From: UBA1724 sp963621575
GTDB taxonomy: Bacteria > Verrucomicrobiota > Lentisphaeria > Oligosphaerales > Oligosphaeraceae
DNA: 45,385 nt
NCBI GenBank assembly: GCA_963621575.1
Contig: CAVFEH010000017.1
Coordinates: forward strand, 1 to 45,385
Direction: 5' to 3'
Shown: piece by piece, positions 17,458 through 26,518 of the stretch
Position numbering within the stretch: position 1 is the stretch's first letter
Layout: every line of letters starts with the position of its first letter
Program-made: the position numbers and the translations under genes
The notes under the pieces: model-generated
Told to the model about the DNA's origin: nothing
The model's input: only the letters and a program-made list of their open reading frames with translations
Databases searched by the model: none

Positions 17458-17510
17458 CGGGACATTTTTCATCCACCGCCTCGAACGCACCCCCCACCAG
17501 GAGAAACGCA

Positions 17511-18002
17511 ATGAGCCGCATCACCAAAATTCTTGAAGGAAAAATGGACGCCTCCGGCCTGAAGGTCGGAATCGTCTGCGCACGCTTCAACAGCATCTTC
17601 GTGGAACAACTCCTCGCCGGCGCCGAGGACGCACTGGTCCGCCACGGCGCCAGTCCCGATGACATCACCGTCGCATGGGTCCCCGGATCCTTCGAGATCC
17701 CCCTCGTCGTACAGCGGCTGGCAAACTCCGGAAAATACGACGCGCTCATTGGCCTGGGCGTCGTGATCCAGGGCGCCACCCAGCATGCCAGCATGATCAA
17801 CACGGAGGTCTCCAAGTCCTTCGCGCAGATTTCCCTGGCCACCGGAATCCCCGTCATCTACGGCGTGGTGACCACCGAGAACATCGAGCAGGCCATCGAG
17901 CGGAGCGGAAGCAAAGCGGGCAACCGTGGCGCCAGCGCCGCCAACACCGCCATTGAGATGGCGAATCTCCTCCGTCAGCTTCCCCGCGTCAAAGGGAAAT
18001 AA
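17511..18002 (+). CDS. ribH: 6,7-dimethyl-8-ribityllumazine synthase
   Basis: Condenses the ribityl-aminouracil and dihydroxybutanone phosphate to lumazine, the penultimate step to riboflavin. At 163 aa it is of usual length. ARFNSIFVEQLLAGAEDAL, WVPGSFEIPLV and GVVIQGATQHASMI are the family blocks, with the catalytic His at 92. AGGAG is placed seven bases before the ATG, one of the few clear Shine-Dalgarno sites here. It lies between ribBA and nusB, a common bacterial arrangement. ribD and ribE are not in the window. Confidence 0.96.
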   Translation: MSRITKILEGKMDASGLKVGIVCARFNSIFVEQLLAGAEDALVRHGASPDDITVAWVPGSFEIPLVVQRLANSGKYDALIGLGVVIQGATQHASMINTEVSKSFAQISLATGIPVIYGVVTTENIEQAIERSGSKAGNRGASAANTAIEMANLLRQLPRVKGK

Positions 18003-18008
18003 CGCCCC

Positions 18009-18617
18009 ATGAACTCCTCTGATTCCCATAGCGGCGTCCAGGAGGGCGTCCGGGACACGCGCAAGTGCGCCAATGACGCCGTGGCGCGCTCCTTCAAGCT
18101 CCAGCGCACCACCAGCCGCCGTCTGGCCCTCCAGCTGCTCTATGCCCTGGAGACCAATCTGGGCTGGACGGAGCCCCTCCCCGAATCCCTGGACGCCTTC
18201 CTGGATCTCATCTTCCAGGAACAGCCCCGCGAGGAGGATTCCTCCGCCGACACCGATCTCCCGAAGCTCCCGCCCGCGCTTCCACGGGCACTCCTCCGGA
18301 AGTCCTGGTCCCATAGCAAAAGGCTGGTCGAGGGCATTCGCCAAAAGAAGGACGGCCTGGACCAGAAGATCTCCGCCGCCGCCAAAAACTGGCCGCTCTC
18401 CCGCATAAGCCTGGTGGATCGGAACATCCTGCGACTGGCGACCTACGAAATGCTCTACGCCGAACGCACCGTCATGCCCGGCATCGCCATCAACGAAGCC
18501 GTGGACCTGGCACACCAGTTCGGCCAAAAGGACTCCTGGCGCTTCGTCAACGGCGTCCTCGATTCCATCCGGAAAACCTCCGCACCCACCACCTGCTCGT
18601 TTGGCGGGACGGAATAA
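18009..18617 (+). CDS. nusB: Transcription antitermination protein NusB
   Basis: RNA-binding helical protein that with NusE recognises boxA in rRNA leaders, 202 aa, somewhat longer than the typical 140-160. The conserved start RRLALQLLYALE begins at residue 37 after a charged extension, and an insert (QEQPREEDSSADTDLPKL) sits mid-protein. The C-terminal half has the strongest match: LVDRNILRLATYEML, VMPGIAINEAVDLAHQFG, SWRFVNGVLDSI. It starts 6 bp after the ribH stop, so it is in the same operon. Confidence 0.93.
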   Translation: MNSSDSHSGVQEGVRDTRKCANDAVARSFKLQRTTSRRLALQLLYALETNLGWTEPLPESLDAFLDLIFQEQPREEDSSADTDLPKLPPALPRALLRKSWSHSKRLVEGIRQKKDGLDQKISAAAKNWPLSRISLVDRNILRLATYEMLYAERTVMPGIAINEAVDLAHQFGQKDSWRFVNGVLDSIRKTSAPTTCSFGGTE

Positions 18618-18827
18618 ACGCTTCGGACCCGCCCGGCTTCCCCCGCGCCACTCCCCGGCTACGCCGTGGCGTTTCAACAGTAGGCGAAACGGTGGGCCGT
18701 GGCGCGTTCCTTCGGCCGATCCACAGCACTCCGGCGGCGCACTTTCAATGTCGAAAGACCAAAAGGGCGCCCCCCACCGGCCTAACCTTCTCCTGCTTCC
18801 TTTCTCCTTCTTCTTTCCCTGCATTCG

Positions 18828-19757
18828 ATGTCTTTGTTCAGCTATTTCAAGAGTGGTCTTCAGAAGACGGCCACGGCCATCCAGCGTGGCATCGCCTCGG
18901 CCTTCAGCGATGTGAAGGCGTGGGACCAGGAGACATACCGCACCCTGGAGCAGACCCTGATTTCCACGGACCTTGGCCCTGCGGTGACAAAGGAACTCCT
19001 GGACGATCTGAAGGACCGATATGACCGCGGGCAGATTGCCACGGGGGCGGACATCAACGAGGCCTGCCGGGAGAAGATCCTCTCCATCCTGCAGGCGGAT
19101 GCGGTGGCGCCTGTACACGTGAATCCGGATGGTCCGACGGTGATTCTTATGGTGGGTGTGAATGGCTCCGGCAAGACCACCTCCATTGCCAAGCTGGCGC
19201 ACCACTACCTCTCCCAGGGAAAGAAGGTGGTTCTGGGAGCAGGCGACACCTTCCGCGCAGCCGGCGCGACTCAGTTGCAGATTTGGGCGGAGCGTCTTGG
19301 CTGTCCGGTGGTCGAGGGCAAGCTGGGAGGCGACTCCGCGGCAGTGGCCTTCGATGCCATCAAATCCGGTGTGCGCCAGAAGGCGGACTATGTGATTTTG
19401 GACACCGCGGGCCGTCAGCACACCCGTGGCGATCTGATGGCGGAGTTGGAGAAGGTACGCCGCATTGCGGGAAAGGCCTTGCCTGAGGCCCCCCACGAGA
19501 TTTGGTTGACGGTGGACTCCTCCATCGGCTCCAACGCGCTGGTGCAGGCACGGGAATTCGGAAAGCTCTTCCCCATCACGGGACTGGTGCTCACCAAGCT
19601 GGATGGCACGGGCAAGGGCGGCGTGGTGGTGGCCATCCGCAAAGAGCTGGGCTATCCCGTGCGTTTTGTGGGACTGGGCGAGACCCTGGATGACCTCCAG
19701 CCCTTCGACGCCGAGGATTTCACCCGCGCCCTCTTCCAAGGAGACAAGGGGGAGTAG
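18828..19757 (+). CDS. ftsY: Signal recognition particle receptor FtsY
   Basis: GTPase that docks SRP-ribosome complexes at the membrane, 309 aa. It consists of the NG domain only: the acidic N-terminal A domain of enteric FtsY is missing, as in many phyla. GTPase motifs: GVNGSGKTTS (110-119), GDTFRAAGATQL, DTAGR and TKLDGTGKGG. A striking polypyrimidine tract fills about 35 bases before the start (18787-18820) and there is no Shine-Dalgarno sequence. The 210-bp space after nusB shows nothing else clear. tgt starts 3 bp after the stop. Confidence 0.96.
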   Translation: MSLFSYFKSGLQKTATAIQRGIASAFSDVKAWDQETYRTLEQTLISTDLGPAVTKELLDDLKDRYDRGQIATGADINEACREKILSILQADAVAPVHVNPDGPTVILMVGVNGSGKTTSIAKLAHHYLSQGKKVVLGAGDTFRAAGATQLQIWAERLGCPVVEGKLGGDSAAVAFDAIKSGVRQKADYVILDTAGRQHTRGDLMAELEKVRRIAGKALPEAPHEIWLTVDSSIGSNALVQAREFGKLFPITGLVLTKLDGTGKGGVVVAIRKELGYPVRFVGLGETLDDLQPFDAEDFTRALFQGDKGE

Positions 19758-19760
19758 CGC

Positions 19761-20912
19761 ATGGGGTGCTTCGAGATCCTTGGAAAAGACCCGGGCAGCC
19801 ACGCCCGCCGGGGACGCGTGACCACGGCGCACGGCGTGGTGGAGACCCCCATTTTCATGCCGGTGGGAACCCAGGGCACCGTGAAGGCGGTCAGCAACCG
19901 GGAGCTGGAGGAACTGGGGGCGCAAATCATCCTGGGGAACACCTACCATCTGAACCTGCGCCCCGGCATGGAGCTCATGGCAAAGGCCGGCGGACTCCAC
20001 AAATTCATGAACTGGAACCGCGCCATCCTCACCGATTCCGGCGGCTTCCAAGTCTTCTCCCTCGCAAAACTGCGGAAGCTCACACCAGACGGGGTAAAAT
20101 TCCAGTCCCACATCGATGGCCGGAGCCTCTTCATGGGCCCCAAGGAATCCATGGCGATTCAGCGGACCATCGGATCGGATATCGCCATGTGCTTTGACGA
20201 ATGCACGCCCTGGCCGGCCACCCACCGGGAGGCCGAGAAGTCCCTGGATTTGACTCTCCGCTGGGCGGCGCAGTGCCGCGAGCAGCCCCGTGCAGAAGGG
20301 CAGCTGGTCTTCGGCATCGCCCAGGGGAGCGTCTACGAGGACCTCCGCCAACGCGCGGTCCTGGAGCTGGAAAAACTGGATTTCGACGGCATTGCGGTGG
20401 GCGGCGTCTCGGTGGGCGAAACCGAGAAGCTCATGGTGGACGCCCTGCACGCCTGCGCCCCGGTGCTCCCCGTGAACAAGCCCCACTACCTCATGGGCGT
20501 GGGCACTCCCCGGCAGCTCATCCTGGGAATGCTCAACGGCATCGACATGTTCGACTGCGTCCTGCCCACCCGCATGGGCCGCAACGGCAGCGCATACACC
20601 CCTGCGGGAACCATCCCCGTCAAGGCGGCCCGGTACGCCGAGGACTTCACCCCCATCCAGGAAGGCTGCACCTGCTACGCCTGCCAACACCACACGAAGG
20701 CGTATATCCGTCATCTGCTCCACGTCAACGAGATCATGGGCGCGCGCCTCATGACCATCCACAACCTCCATTTCTTCCTGGAGCTCACCAGACAGGCGCG
20801 AATGCACTTGGAGGCGGGCACCTTCCCCGCCTTCGCCCAGAAAATCCTGGAGACCTATCCCGAGGCACAAGGCGGCGTGCCGGCAAACGGAGGTGAAAGG
20901 GGACAGGTTTGA
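19761..20912 (+). CDS. tgt: Queuine tRNA-guanine transglycosylase
   Basis: Exchanges guanine 34 of GUN-anticodon tRNAs for preQ1, 383 aa. The general acid/base motif TDSGGFQVFS puts an Asp at 92, and the DMFDCVLPTRMGRNG block puts the nucleophile Asp at 265. The zinc site is C-x-C-x-x-C from residue 303 plus the His of TIHN. GIAQGSVYEDLR and GGVSVGE complete the substrate pocket. It starts 3 bp after ftsY. queA is not here. The 229 bp downstream, before the HIT gene, hold no recognisable gene or RNA, only a C/T-rich leader at the end. Confidence 0.96.
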   Translation: MGCFEILGKDPGSHARRGRVTTAHGVVETPIFMPVGTQGTVKAVSNRELEELGAQIILGNTYHLNLRPGMELMAKAGGLHKFMNWNRAILTDSGGFQVFSLAKLRKLTPDGVKFQSHIDGRSLFMGPKESMAIQRTIGSDIAMCFDECTPWPATHREAEKSLDLTLRWAAQCREQPRAEGQLVFGIAQGSVYEDLRQRAVLELEKLDFDGIAVGGVSVGETEKLMVDALHACAPVLPVNKPHYLMGVGTPRQLILGMLNGIDMFDCVLPTRMGRNGSAYTPAGTIPVKAARYAEDFTPIQEGCTCYACQHHTKAYIRHLLHVNEIMGARLMTIHNLHFFLELTRQARMHLEAGTFPAFAQKILETYPEAQGGVPANGGERGQV

Positions 20913-21141
20913 TCGATGCCGCAGACGCCCTTCCGCCGACTCTTCGTCAGTGCCTGAGCGCCGATCCGGGACCGCAATGCTTCTGCAAAGCGGGCAAGCC
21001 ACCCCTGCGAACAGAGCCCTGCCCCCCTTGCCCACAGCGACGCAACTGCCGTGCAAACCACTCCCCCCGTTCCCCTGTTTTCCCCGCCCGCTGCGGCACC
21101 CTTCCAGTCTTCCTCCCCGCAACTTCCCCTTCTTCACTCCT

Positions 21142-21582
21142 ATGATGCTTGATCAAGACCATTGTGTTTTCTGCAAGATCCTCGCTGGCGAGATTCCTTC
21201 CGCGAAGGTGTACGAGGATGACAAGGTCCTGGCATTTTTGGACATTGCGCCCTTCAACCTGGGCCATGCCCTGGTGGTGCCCAAGACCCACTGCCACGGC
21301 CTGAGCGACATGCCGGATGACTACCGCGATGCACTCTTCGCGGCGGCGGCCCGTCTGGCGCCGGTGATCTTGCGCGTGACGGGCGCCACCGGCTTCAATC
21401 TGCTGCTGAACAACGGCCAGACCGCAGGACAGGAAGTGCCCCACGCACACCTGCACATCATCCCCCGCTTCGCGGACGACAAGGTCCTGCTCTCCGCACC
21501 CCAGAAGGCCTACCAGGGCAACGAGATGGCCGAAATGCAGGAGAAGATCCGCCAGAAGCTCTCCCAGCGCACCGCGGAGTAA
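21142..21582 (+). CDS. HIT-family (histidine triad) nucleotide hydrolase
   Basis: HINT-like nucleoside phosphoramidate hydrolase, 146 aa. The triad HAHLHII is at 101-107, with QEVP before it. CVFCKI at 8-13 supplies the zinc cysteines found in many bacterial members. ATG 21142 (followed by a second ATG) is chosen from the family start; the preceding in-frame sequence is low-complexity and not family-like. The 40-base leader is nearly all pyrimidine. The Minf_1886-like gene follows after 33 bp. Confidence 0.93.
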   Translation: MMLDQDHCVFCKILAGEIPSAKVYEDDKVLAFLDIAPFNLGHALVVPKTHCHGLSDMPDDYRDALFAAAARLAPVILRVTGATGFNLLLNNGQTAGQEVPHAHLHIIPRFADDKVLLSAPQKAYQGNEMAEMQEKIRQKLSQRTAE

Positions 21583-21615
21583 CCCCCTCCCCAACTCTTT
21601 CCTTCCTCCCCTCCC

Positions 21616-22083
21616 ATGCCCGAAGAAGAAGACCTCACCTTCCCCGAACCGCCCGCCCCCGCTCCCGAGGAGTTCGAGCGCTGGCATTGCGAGATGGCCG
21701 CCCGAAACGACACGCGCTATCCCCTGGACGCCTTCTTCTATGTTGCCACGACTCTGCGGAGGCTCCTGGACGAACGAGGCAGGGAACAGCCCCGGAAGTC
21801 CGGCGACGATGCCCATGTGACCGGCCGACAGCTGACTCTCTACCTCCGCGACAGCCTGGTCCGGGAATTCGCCTTCCTGGCGCCGGAGGTCCTGGCCGCC
21901 TGGAATATCTCCGAGACCATGGACTTCGGAAACATCATCTACGACCTGGTGCAGGTGGGGCTGCTCTCCACCTCCGCCAACGACTCCCGCGCCGACTTCC
22001 TCAATGTCTTCCCCATCCCGCGGGGGCTCCAGCTGGAACTGGAGGACAAAAAAATCCGGAAGTGGCCCGTGGTCCGTCCCTAG
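21616..22083 (+). CDS. Minf_1886-like (Verrucomicrobia/Planctomycetes-associated) protein
   Basis: 155-aa soluble protein of unknown function. The core (about 33-130) reads YPLDAFFYVATTLRRLLDE, HVTGRQLTLYLRDS, EFAFLAPEVLAAWNI, DFGNIIYDLVQVGLL and DFLNVF, which matches my memory of the family described as restricted to PVC bacteria (TIGR04138-type). It has no signal peptide or membrane segment. The N-terminus is acidic and proline-rich. It is closely spaced with the HIT gene, and its leader is a near-pure C/T tract. Its presence is one of the better phylum clues in this window. Confidence 0.75.
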   Translation: MPEEEDLTFPEPPAPAPEEFERWHCEMAARNDTRYPLDAFFYVATTLRRLLDERGREQPRKSGDDAHVTGRQLTLYLRDSLVREFAFLAPEVLAAWNISETMDFGNIIYDLVQVGLLSTSANDSRADFLNVFPIPRGLQLELEDKKIRKWPVVRP

Positions 22084-22127
22084 GACGCCAAGCCCCCTAT
22101 TCACCCTCTCCCACAATTCCCATTGCA

Positions 22128-23471
22128 ATGATGGAACTCACGCATCCCGGGGCCACCTGGAGACTCCGCTACGACGACGGCGCCGCCGCCGGCCCCCGCT
22201 CCCTGGAAACACAGGGCACCCCCCTCTTCCAAGACATGCAATGCCGCGTGGACGGCATGGATGACACGCGGCTCTCCCAGACAAAGGCACGGCACTTCCA
22301 CAAGGGCGGATGCGCCGTCTTCGAGGGCAGCGGCGAATTCTCCCGTGGCATCCCCATGGGTGTCCGGCAAACCCAGCGCGTGGCCGCAAACACCATGCGC
22401 GTCACCTACGATGTCAAGTGGCCCAAGGCCACCTCTTTGAAAGAGGGCCTTGAGCTTGGCAGCGTGAAGCTGGCTGGCGAGTGGCGCCAATATCTGGCGG
22501 TGACCGCCGGGGGCGCCGCCCAGGCGCCACAGTGGCAGGATCTTCCCCAGGATCTAAAGGCGGCGCCCCTGCGCCTCTCACCAATCCCCGAAATCCTCGT
22601 CTTGAAAGACGTCCAGGGCCGTCGTCTGGAATGGGGTCTGGGTGACGACCTCTGGCGCTGGGCAAAGGGTCTCAATGGCGAATTCCTCCACGCAAAAGGC
22701 GAATTGCGCCTGGAGGCCCTTCCCCAGGGCGGACTCTTCCTGCGGCGTTTCGTTGCCCTCTGCGATCCCGGGGAGGAGGCCCGTCTGGCGAAGCTCCTGG
22801 AGAAGGACCCCCGCTTCCTGCCCCCGGTCAACGCCAAAGCCCCCGAGGCGGGCGTCGATGAGAATGCCGACGATTCCGCCGCACCGACGCCCGTGCAGAC
22901 CCCGGAGATCCCCGTCTCCCAGCCGGAAGCGCGGGTCTACCGTTTTTCCGCCTATCTCGCCTGGAGCGAGCCCGCATTGACGCCCCAGCCCCCCGCGAAG
23001 CCCCCCGTGGAACTGTCGGTCTCCGAAAATGGCCTTGACGGCAAAGCGCTGGCAGCGCTTGCCGCGGACGGCGCGCCCTGCGTCGCATTGGATCTTGCGA
23101 CATTCCCGTTGCCTGTCCAGGGGCGCCGCAATGCCAAAAAGGACGCGGGCACCTGCTGGGAGAGCCGTCCCTTCCAGAATCTCTTCCGGCGTTGTGTCCG
23201 GCAGCTGGCGCAGTCGTCTGCTTCTGGCGCGCTGATATTGCGTGGCGTTGCGCCGGGATGGTGTGATGTCGCTGCACACGAAACCCGGAAGGGCAAGGCG
23301 GCCCATTGGGATCTTCCCGCCATCCTGGAGACCCTCGCATGGGCCCGGCAGGCGCTGCCTGTCGGCTGGACCATCCAAGCCCCCGTGGAGGGCGTCTGGA
23401 GCGAGCTGCCCTCCTTGAGCGCCCTGGGCGCGCCCTCCGGCTTCCGCAACGGCGATGGGGAGCTCTCCTAG
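22128..23471 (+). CDS. Protein of unknown function (447 aa)
   Basis: I do not recognise this protein. It lacks a signal peptide and membrane segments. Two parts can be seen. The N-terminal 270 residues or so are beta-rich (MRVTYDVKWP, LRLEALPQGGLFLRRFVAL). A proline-rich linker (about 240-300, PTPVQTPEIPVSQP and PQPPAKPP) then leads to a C-terminal alpha/beta-looking part (ALDLATFPLP, GALILRGVAPGWCD, LPVGWTIQAPVEGVW). The start is the paired ATG at 22128, after a pyrimidine-rich leader. The methyltransferase gene starts one base after its stop, so they share a transcript. Confidence 0.7.
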   Translation: MMELTHPGATWRLRYDDGAAAGPRSLETQGTPLFQDMQCRVDGMDDTRLSQTKARHFHKGGCAVFEGSGEFSRGIPMGVRQTQRVAANTMRVTYDVKWPKATSLKEGLELGSVKLAGEWRQYLAVTAGGAAQAPQWQDLPQDLKAAPLRLSPIPEILVLKDVQGRRLEWGLGDDLWRWAKGLNGEFLHAKGELRLEALPQGGLFLRRFVALCDPGEEARLAKLLEKDPRFLPPVNAKAPEAGVDENADDSAAPTPVQTPEIPVSQPEARVYRFSAYLAWSEPALTPQPPAKPPVELSVSENGLDGKALAALAADGAPCVALDLATFPLPVQGRRNAKKDAGTCWESRPFQNLFRRCVRQLAQSSASGALILRGVAPGWCDVAAHETRKGKAAHWDLPAILETLAWARQALPVGWTIQAPVEGVWSELPSLSALGAPSGFRNGDGELS

Positions 23472-23472
23472 C

Positions 23473-24327
23473 ATGAGCATGGCCCGGGACACCCGCTACG
23501 AATTCCTGGATGCCGGCGGCGGCCGGAAGCTGGAGCGCTTCGGAAAGTGGATTCTGGCGCGTCCCTGTGCGCAGGCCGTATGGCGTCCCCAGCATCCAGA
23601 CCTTTGGCAGGAGGCCGACGCGCTCTTTTCCCGAGAGCACGGCGCCCATTGGCAATTCCGCTCTCCGCGGGTGCGAGACGGCTGGGCCTGCCGACTGGGC
23701 GACGTGGAGATGCTGTTGCGTCCCACCGACTTCGGACACGTGGGCGTCTTCCCCGAGCACACCCTTGGATGGAGCCTGGCCACAAAACTCCTGCAAGGCG
23801 CCCCCGGCCCCCAGCCCTCCGTCCTGAATCTCTTCGCCTACTCCGGCGGCGCCACCCTGGCCTGCGCAAAGGCCGGCGCACAGGTCTGCCACCTGGACGC
23901 CTCCAAGAAAATGGTGGATTGGGCACGGGAAAACGCCCGTGCAAATGGCCTGGAGGAGGCCCCCATCCGCTGGATCGTGGATGACGTGACGAAGTTCCTG
24001 AAGCGGGAGCTTCGCCGAGGCAAGCGCTACGACGCCATCGTCCTGGACCCCCCCAGCTTCGGACGCGGCACCAGCCAGGAGCTCTTCCAGATTGACAACT
24101 GCATGCTGGAATTGCTGGAGCTCTGCCGGGAAGTCCTCTCCGGACACCCGCTCTTCGTGCTTTTGACCTGCCACACCCCGGGATACACCCCGCTGGTGCT
24201 CTCCCATCTGGCCGGCCAGTCCTTCCCTCCGGGAGCCATCCAGGCCGGGGAGATGGTCCTCCCCGCCGCAGAGGGGCTCCTGGCGGTGCCCTCCGGCGCC
24301 TACGCCCTCTGGACCCCGCGTCAATGA
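23473..24327 (+). CDS. Class I SAM-dependent methyltransferase, RlmI/PF10672-like
   Basis: 284 aa, probable rRNA cytosine or guanine methyltransferase. The block RPTDFGHVGVFPEHTLGW precedes SAM motif I, LNLFAYSGGATLACAKAGA (118-136). Then come HLDASKKMVDWARENARANG and the catalytic-loop motif LDPPSFGRG (near 193-201), typical of the RlmI/RlmKL group. An N-terminal PUA domain, as in RlmI, is not evident. It starts one base after the preceding stop, and its own stop overlaps the protease start by 4 bp (ATGA). Confidence 0.88.
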   Translation: MSMARDTRYEFLDAGGGRKLERFGKWILARPCAQAVWRPQHPDLWQEADALFSREHGAHWQFRSPRVRDGWACRLGDVEMLLRPTDFGHVGVFPEHTLGWSLATKLLQGAPGPQPSVLNLFAYSGGATLACAKAGAQVCHLDASKKMVDWARENARANGLEEAPIRWIVDDVTKFLKRELRRGKRYDAIVLDPPSFGRGTSQELFQIDNCMLELLELCREVLSGHPLFVLLTCHTPGYTPLVLSHLAGQSFPPGAIQAGEMVLPAAEGLLAVPSGAYALWTPRQ

Positions 24328-25046
24328 CCATCAAAGGCGCCATTCCGGGGCGGACGCTGCTGGCCATGGCCCTGGCCGCCATCGTGGCCGAAGTCCTGGG
24401 ACGCCTGCTCGTGCCCCTGCCGGCGCGGCTGGTCATCCTGCCCCTCCTGGTGCTCCTCTCCCTGGGAATCCCATGGCTCGCCATGCGATTCCACGACGGC
24501 GACCAAACAGAAGAGCACCCCCTGGCGTCTTCCACGCCGGCGACATCCTGGAAGGAGCTCCCGCCGGCGCACGCGGCATCGGTGCCATCCCAGCGGAAGA
24601 GGCTGCTCCTCAGGATGCTTCTTCGTTGCGCCCTCTACAGCATCTGTCTGCAGCTTGGCACCCTGGCACTGAACTACCTGAGCCTCCGCCTGCTCTCCTG
24701 GCTCCCGCCAGGCGCCGCCAGCGAATCCCCCCGGGTGTCCCCGGAGTTGCTGCTCTTTTCCTCCTGCCTCCTTGCGCCCCTGTCGGAGGAGCTCTTCTAC
24801 CGACTGGTCCTTCCTGGCGCCGTACAGCATCTCGGGTCCTCCCCCCGCGGCAGCGCCATCTTCTGCTCCCTGGCCTTCGCCTTTGCACACTGCGCGCCAC
24901 GGGCCCTCCCCGCACTCTTCTTCCTGGGATATGCCCTGGACGGCTTGGCCCGTCGGAGAGGCGTCCAGGACGCAATCCTGGCGCACGCCTTCTATAACGC
25001 GGAGAGCCTCCTCCTGGTGCGCCTTCTCATATCCTGCCCCCTCTGA
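24324..25046 (+). CDS. CPBP-family intramembrane glutamic protease
   Basis: Multi-helix membrane protein, 240 aa, of the CAAX-protease/bacteriocin-processing (Abi) family. The catalytic motifs are all present: EExxxR (Glu155, Glu156, Arg160 in SEELFYRL), FxxxH (Phe185, His189) and HxxxN (His221, Asn225). Hydrophobic helices occupy about 10-55, 95-125 and the motif-bearing segments; the stretch between the first two is a hydrophilic loop. It is translationally coupled to the methyltransferase. The natural substrate is unknown; prenyl-protein processing is not expected in bacteria. Confidence 0.88.
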   Translation: MTIKGAIPGRTLLAMALAAIVAEVLGRLLVPLPARLVILPLLVLLSLGIPWLAMRFHDGDQTEEHPLASSTPATSWKELPPAHAASVPSQRKRLLLRMLLRCALYSICLQLGTLALNYLSLRLLSWLPPGAASESPRVSPELLLFSSCLLAPLSEELFYRLVLPGAVQHLGSSPRGSAIFCSLAFAFAHCAPRALPALFFLGYALDGLARRRGVQDAILAHAFYNAESLLLVRLLISCPL

Positions 25047-25067
25047 CCCCTCGTTTCCCCTCGCTCC

Positions 25068-26378
25068 ATGCCTGAAAACATCTATCTCACCGGCTTCATG
25101 GGCAGCGGAAAGAGCCGCGTTGGCCGCGAGCTGGCGGACGCCCTGGGGCGCCCCCACCTGGATACCGACGACCTGTTCCGGGAGAAGCTTGGCGTCTCCC
25201 CCGGAGACTTCATCCGCCAGCAGGGCGAAGAAGCCTTCCGTCAAGAAGAGCAGGAGATCCTCCGGCAGCTCGCGAAAGAACGTGTCTTCTGCGTGGTTTC
25301 CACGGGGGGCGGGCTGCCCGTCTATCCCGGCAACCGACGCATTATGAGGGAGAGCGGCGTCACCGCCACCTTGCAGATTCCCCTGGAGCAGATCACGGCG
25401 CGGCTCTCCGAACAAGAAAAGGCCTCCCGGCCCCTCTGGGACGAGGAGCGCTATCGCCAGCGGCAGCCCTTCTACCAGGACTGCGAAATCCACCTGGACG
25501 CCACCCGCACCCCCGCCGAAATCGTGGCGGAATTCCGCGACAAGGGCGCCGGTTTCCTGCGTCAGGCGCCCCGGAAGGCCCCCGGGTTCCAAAAAATGCT
25601 GCGGCAATGCGCGAAAGACTGCGCGGAGTATCGTCTCCTGCAGGAAGGCGACCGGATCCTGGTGGGCCTCTCCGGCGGCGAAGACAGCTTCCTGCTCCTG
25701 GAACTCCTCCAGGCACTGGCCCGAAAGACGCCCTTCCCTTTCACCGTCATCGCCGCCAATGTCGATGTGGGATACCCCGGCTTTGACGCCGAACCCATCG
25801 CACGGTACTGTCAAGAGCGCGGCTGGGAATTCCACCACCGCCGGGTGCCGGCACTCTACGGACTGCTTTCCCCCGAAAAGGTCGGCAACAAGCCCTGTGC
25901 CCTATGCTCACGGCTCCGCAGAGGGCAGTTGCATTTCCTCCTCAAGGAACTCAACTGCAACAAGTTGGCCCTTGGCCAGCACCTGGACGACATCTGCGTG
26001 AGCTTCCTCATGAGCCTCTTCCACGGCGGCGGACTGAAGACCATGGGCCCCAATGTCCCCGCCGACGGCGGCAGCGCCCGGCTCATCCGGCCACTCTGGG
26101 GCATCCGCAAACCCGCCATCCACGAATCCGCCAAACTCTTCGGCTTCCCCAAGCCCCGGAGCTGTCCCTACCAGGGGCTCCTGGAGGAACGGGGCGACCG
26201 GCATTTCCTGGAAAAACTCCTCCAGGATCTGGAGACCCGCTTCCCACATCTCCCCGAGGCCATGCGGAAATCCCTCCGGGACCTGCGCCCGCAACACCTC
26301 CTGGATCCGCGCTTCCTGGACTGTCTGAAACCCCAAGGTCCAGCCACGCCGGAACACGGAAAAGACGCTACATTCTAG
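25068..26378 (+). CDS. Shikimate kinase fused to TtcA-like tRNA 2-thiolation protein
   Basis: 436 aa, two complete enzymes in one frame. Residues 1-160 are shikimate kinase (aromatic amino acid pathway): P-loop GFMGSGKS (9-16), LDTDD (31-35), Arg58, GGG at 80-82, and a RPLW lid at 121-124. Residues 170-390 resemble TtcA, which makes 2-thiocytidine 32 in tRNA: PP-loop SGGEDS (202-207), CxxC at 277-280 and Cys366, the three ligands for a 4Fe-4S cluster, plus LGQHLDDICVSFLMSLFHGG. The PP-loop has Glu where TtcA usually has Lys (SGGKDS). There is no internal stop, repeat or frameshift. The pyrimidine-rich leader lies just before ATG 25068. Confidence 0.88.
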   Translation: MPENIYLTGFMGSGKSRVGRELADALGRPHLDTDDLFREKLGVSPGDFIRQQGEEAFRQEEQEILRQLAKERVFCVVSTGGGLPVYPGNRRIMRESGVTATLQIPLEQITARLSEQEKASRPLWDEERYRQRQPFYQDCEIHLDATRTPAEIVAEFRDKGAGFLRQAPRKAPGFQKMLRQCAKDCAEYRLLQEGDRILVGLSGGEDSFLLLELLQALARKTPFPFTVIAANVDVGYPGFDAEPIARYCQERGWEFHHRRVPALYGLLSPEKVGNKPCALCSRLRRGQLHFLLKELNCNKLALGQHLDDICVSFLMSLFHGGGLKTMGPNVPADGGSARLIRPLWGIRKPAIHESAKLFGFPKPRSCPYQGLLEERGDRHFLEKLLQDLETRFPHLPEAMRKSLRDLRPQHLLDPRFLDCLKPQGPATPEHGKDATF

Positions 26379-26518
26379 CTCTTCCTGCTCCCCCTCCGGA
26401 AGACGCGCGGCAGACACGGGCCCACGGGCATCCCGCGCAGGCGCGCGCCAAAGAGCGACTGCGGGAGCGAACCATTTTCCATCGAGACAAAACAACCCTG
26501 CACGGATCCCCTCTCACA

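Noticed and set aside
18618..18827. Small RNA or hairpin between nusB and ftsY
   Set aside because: Only short imperfect stems (CGTTTC/GAAACG) are visible, which is what chance would give in this composition.
17469..21137. Very long open frame on the minus strand (about 1,220 codons)
   Set aside because: It lies opposite ribH, nusB, ftsY and tgt, whose motifs are certain. High GC at third codon positions removes stops from the antisense frame.
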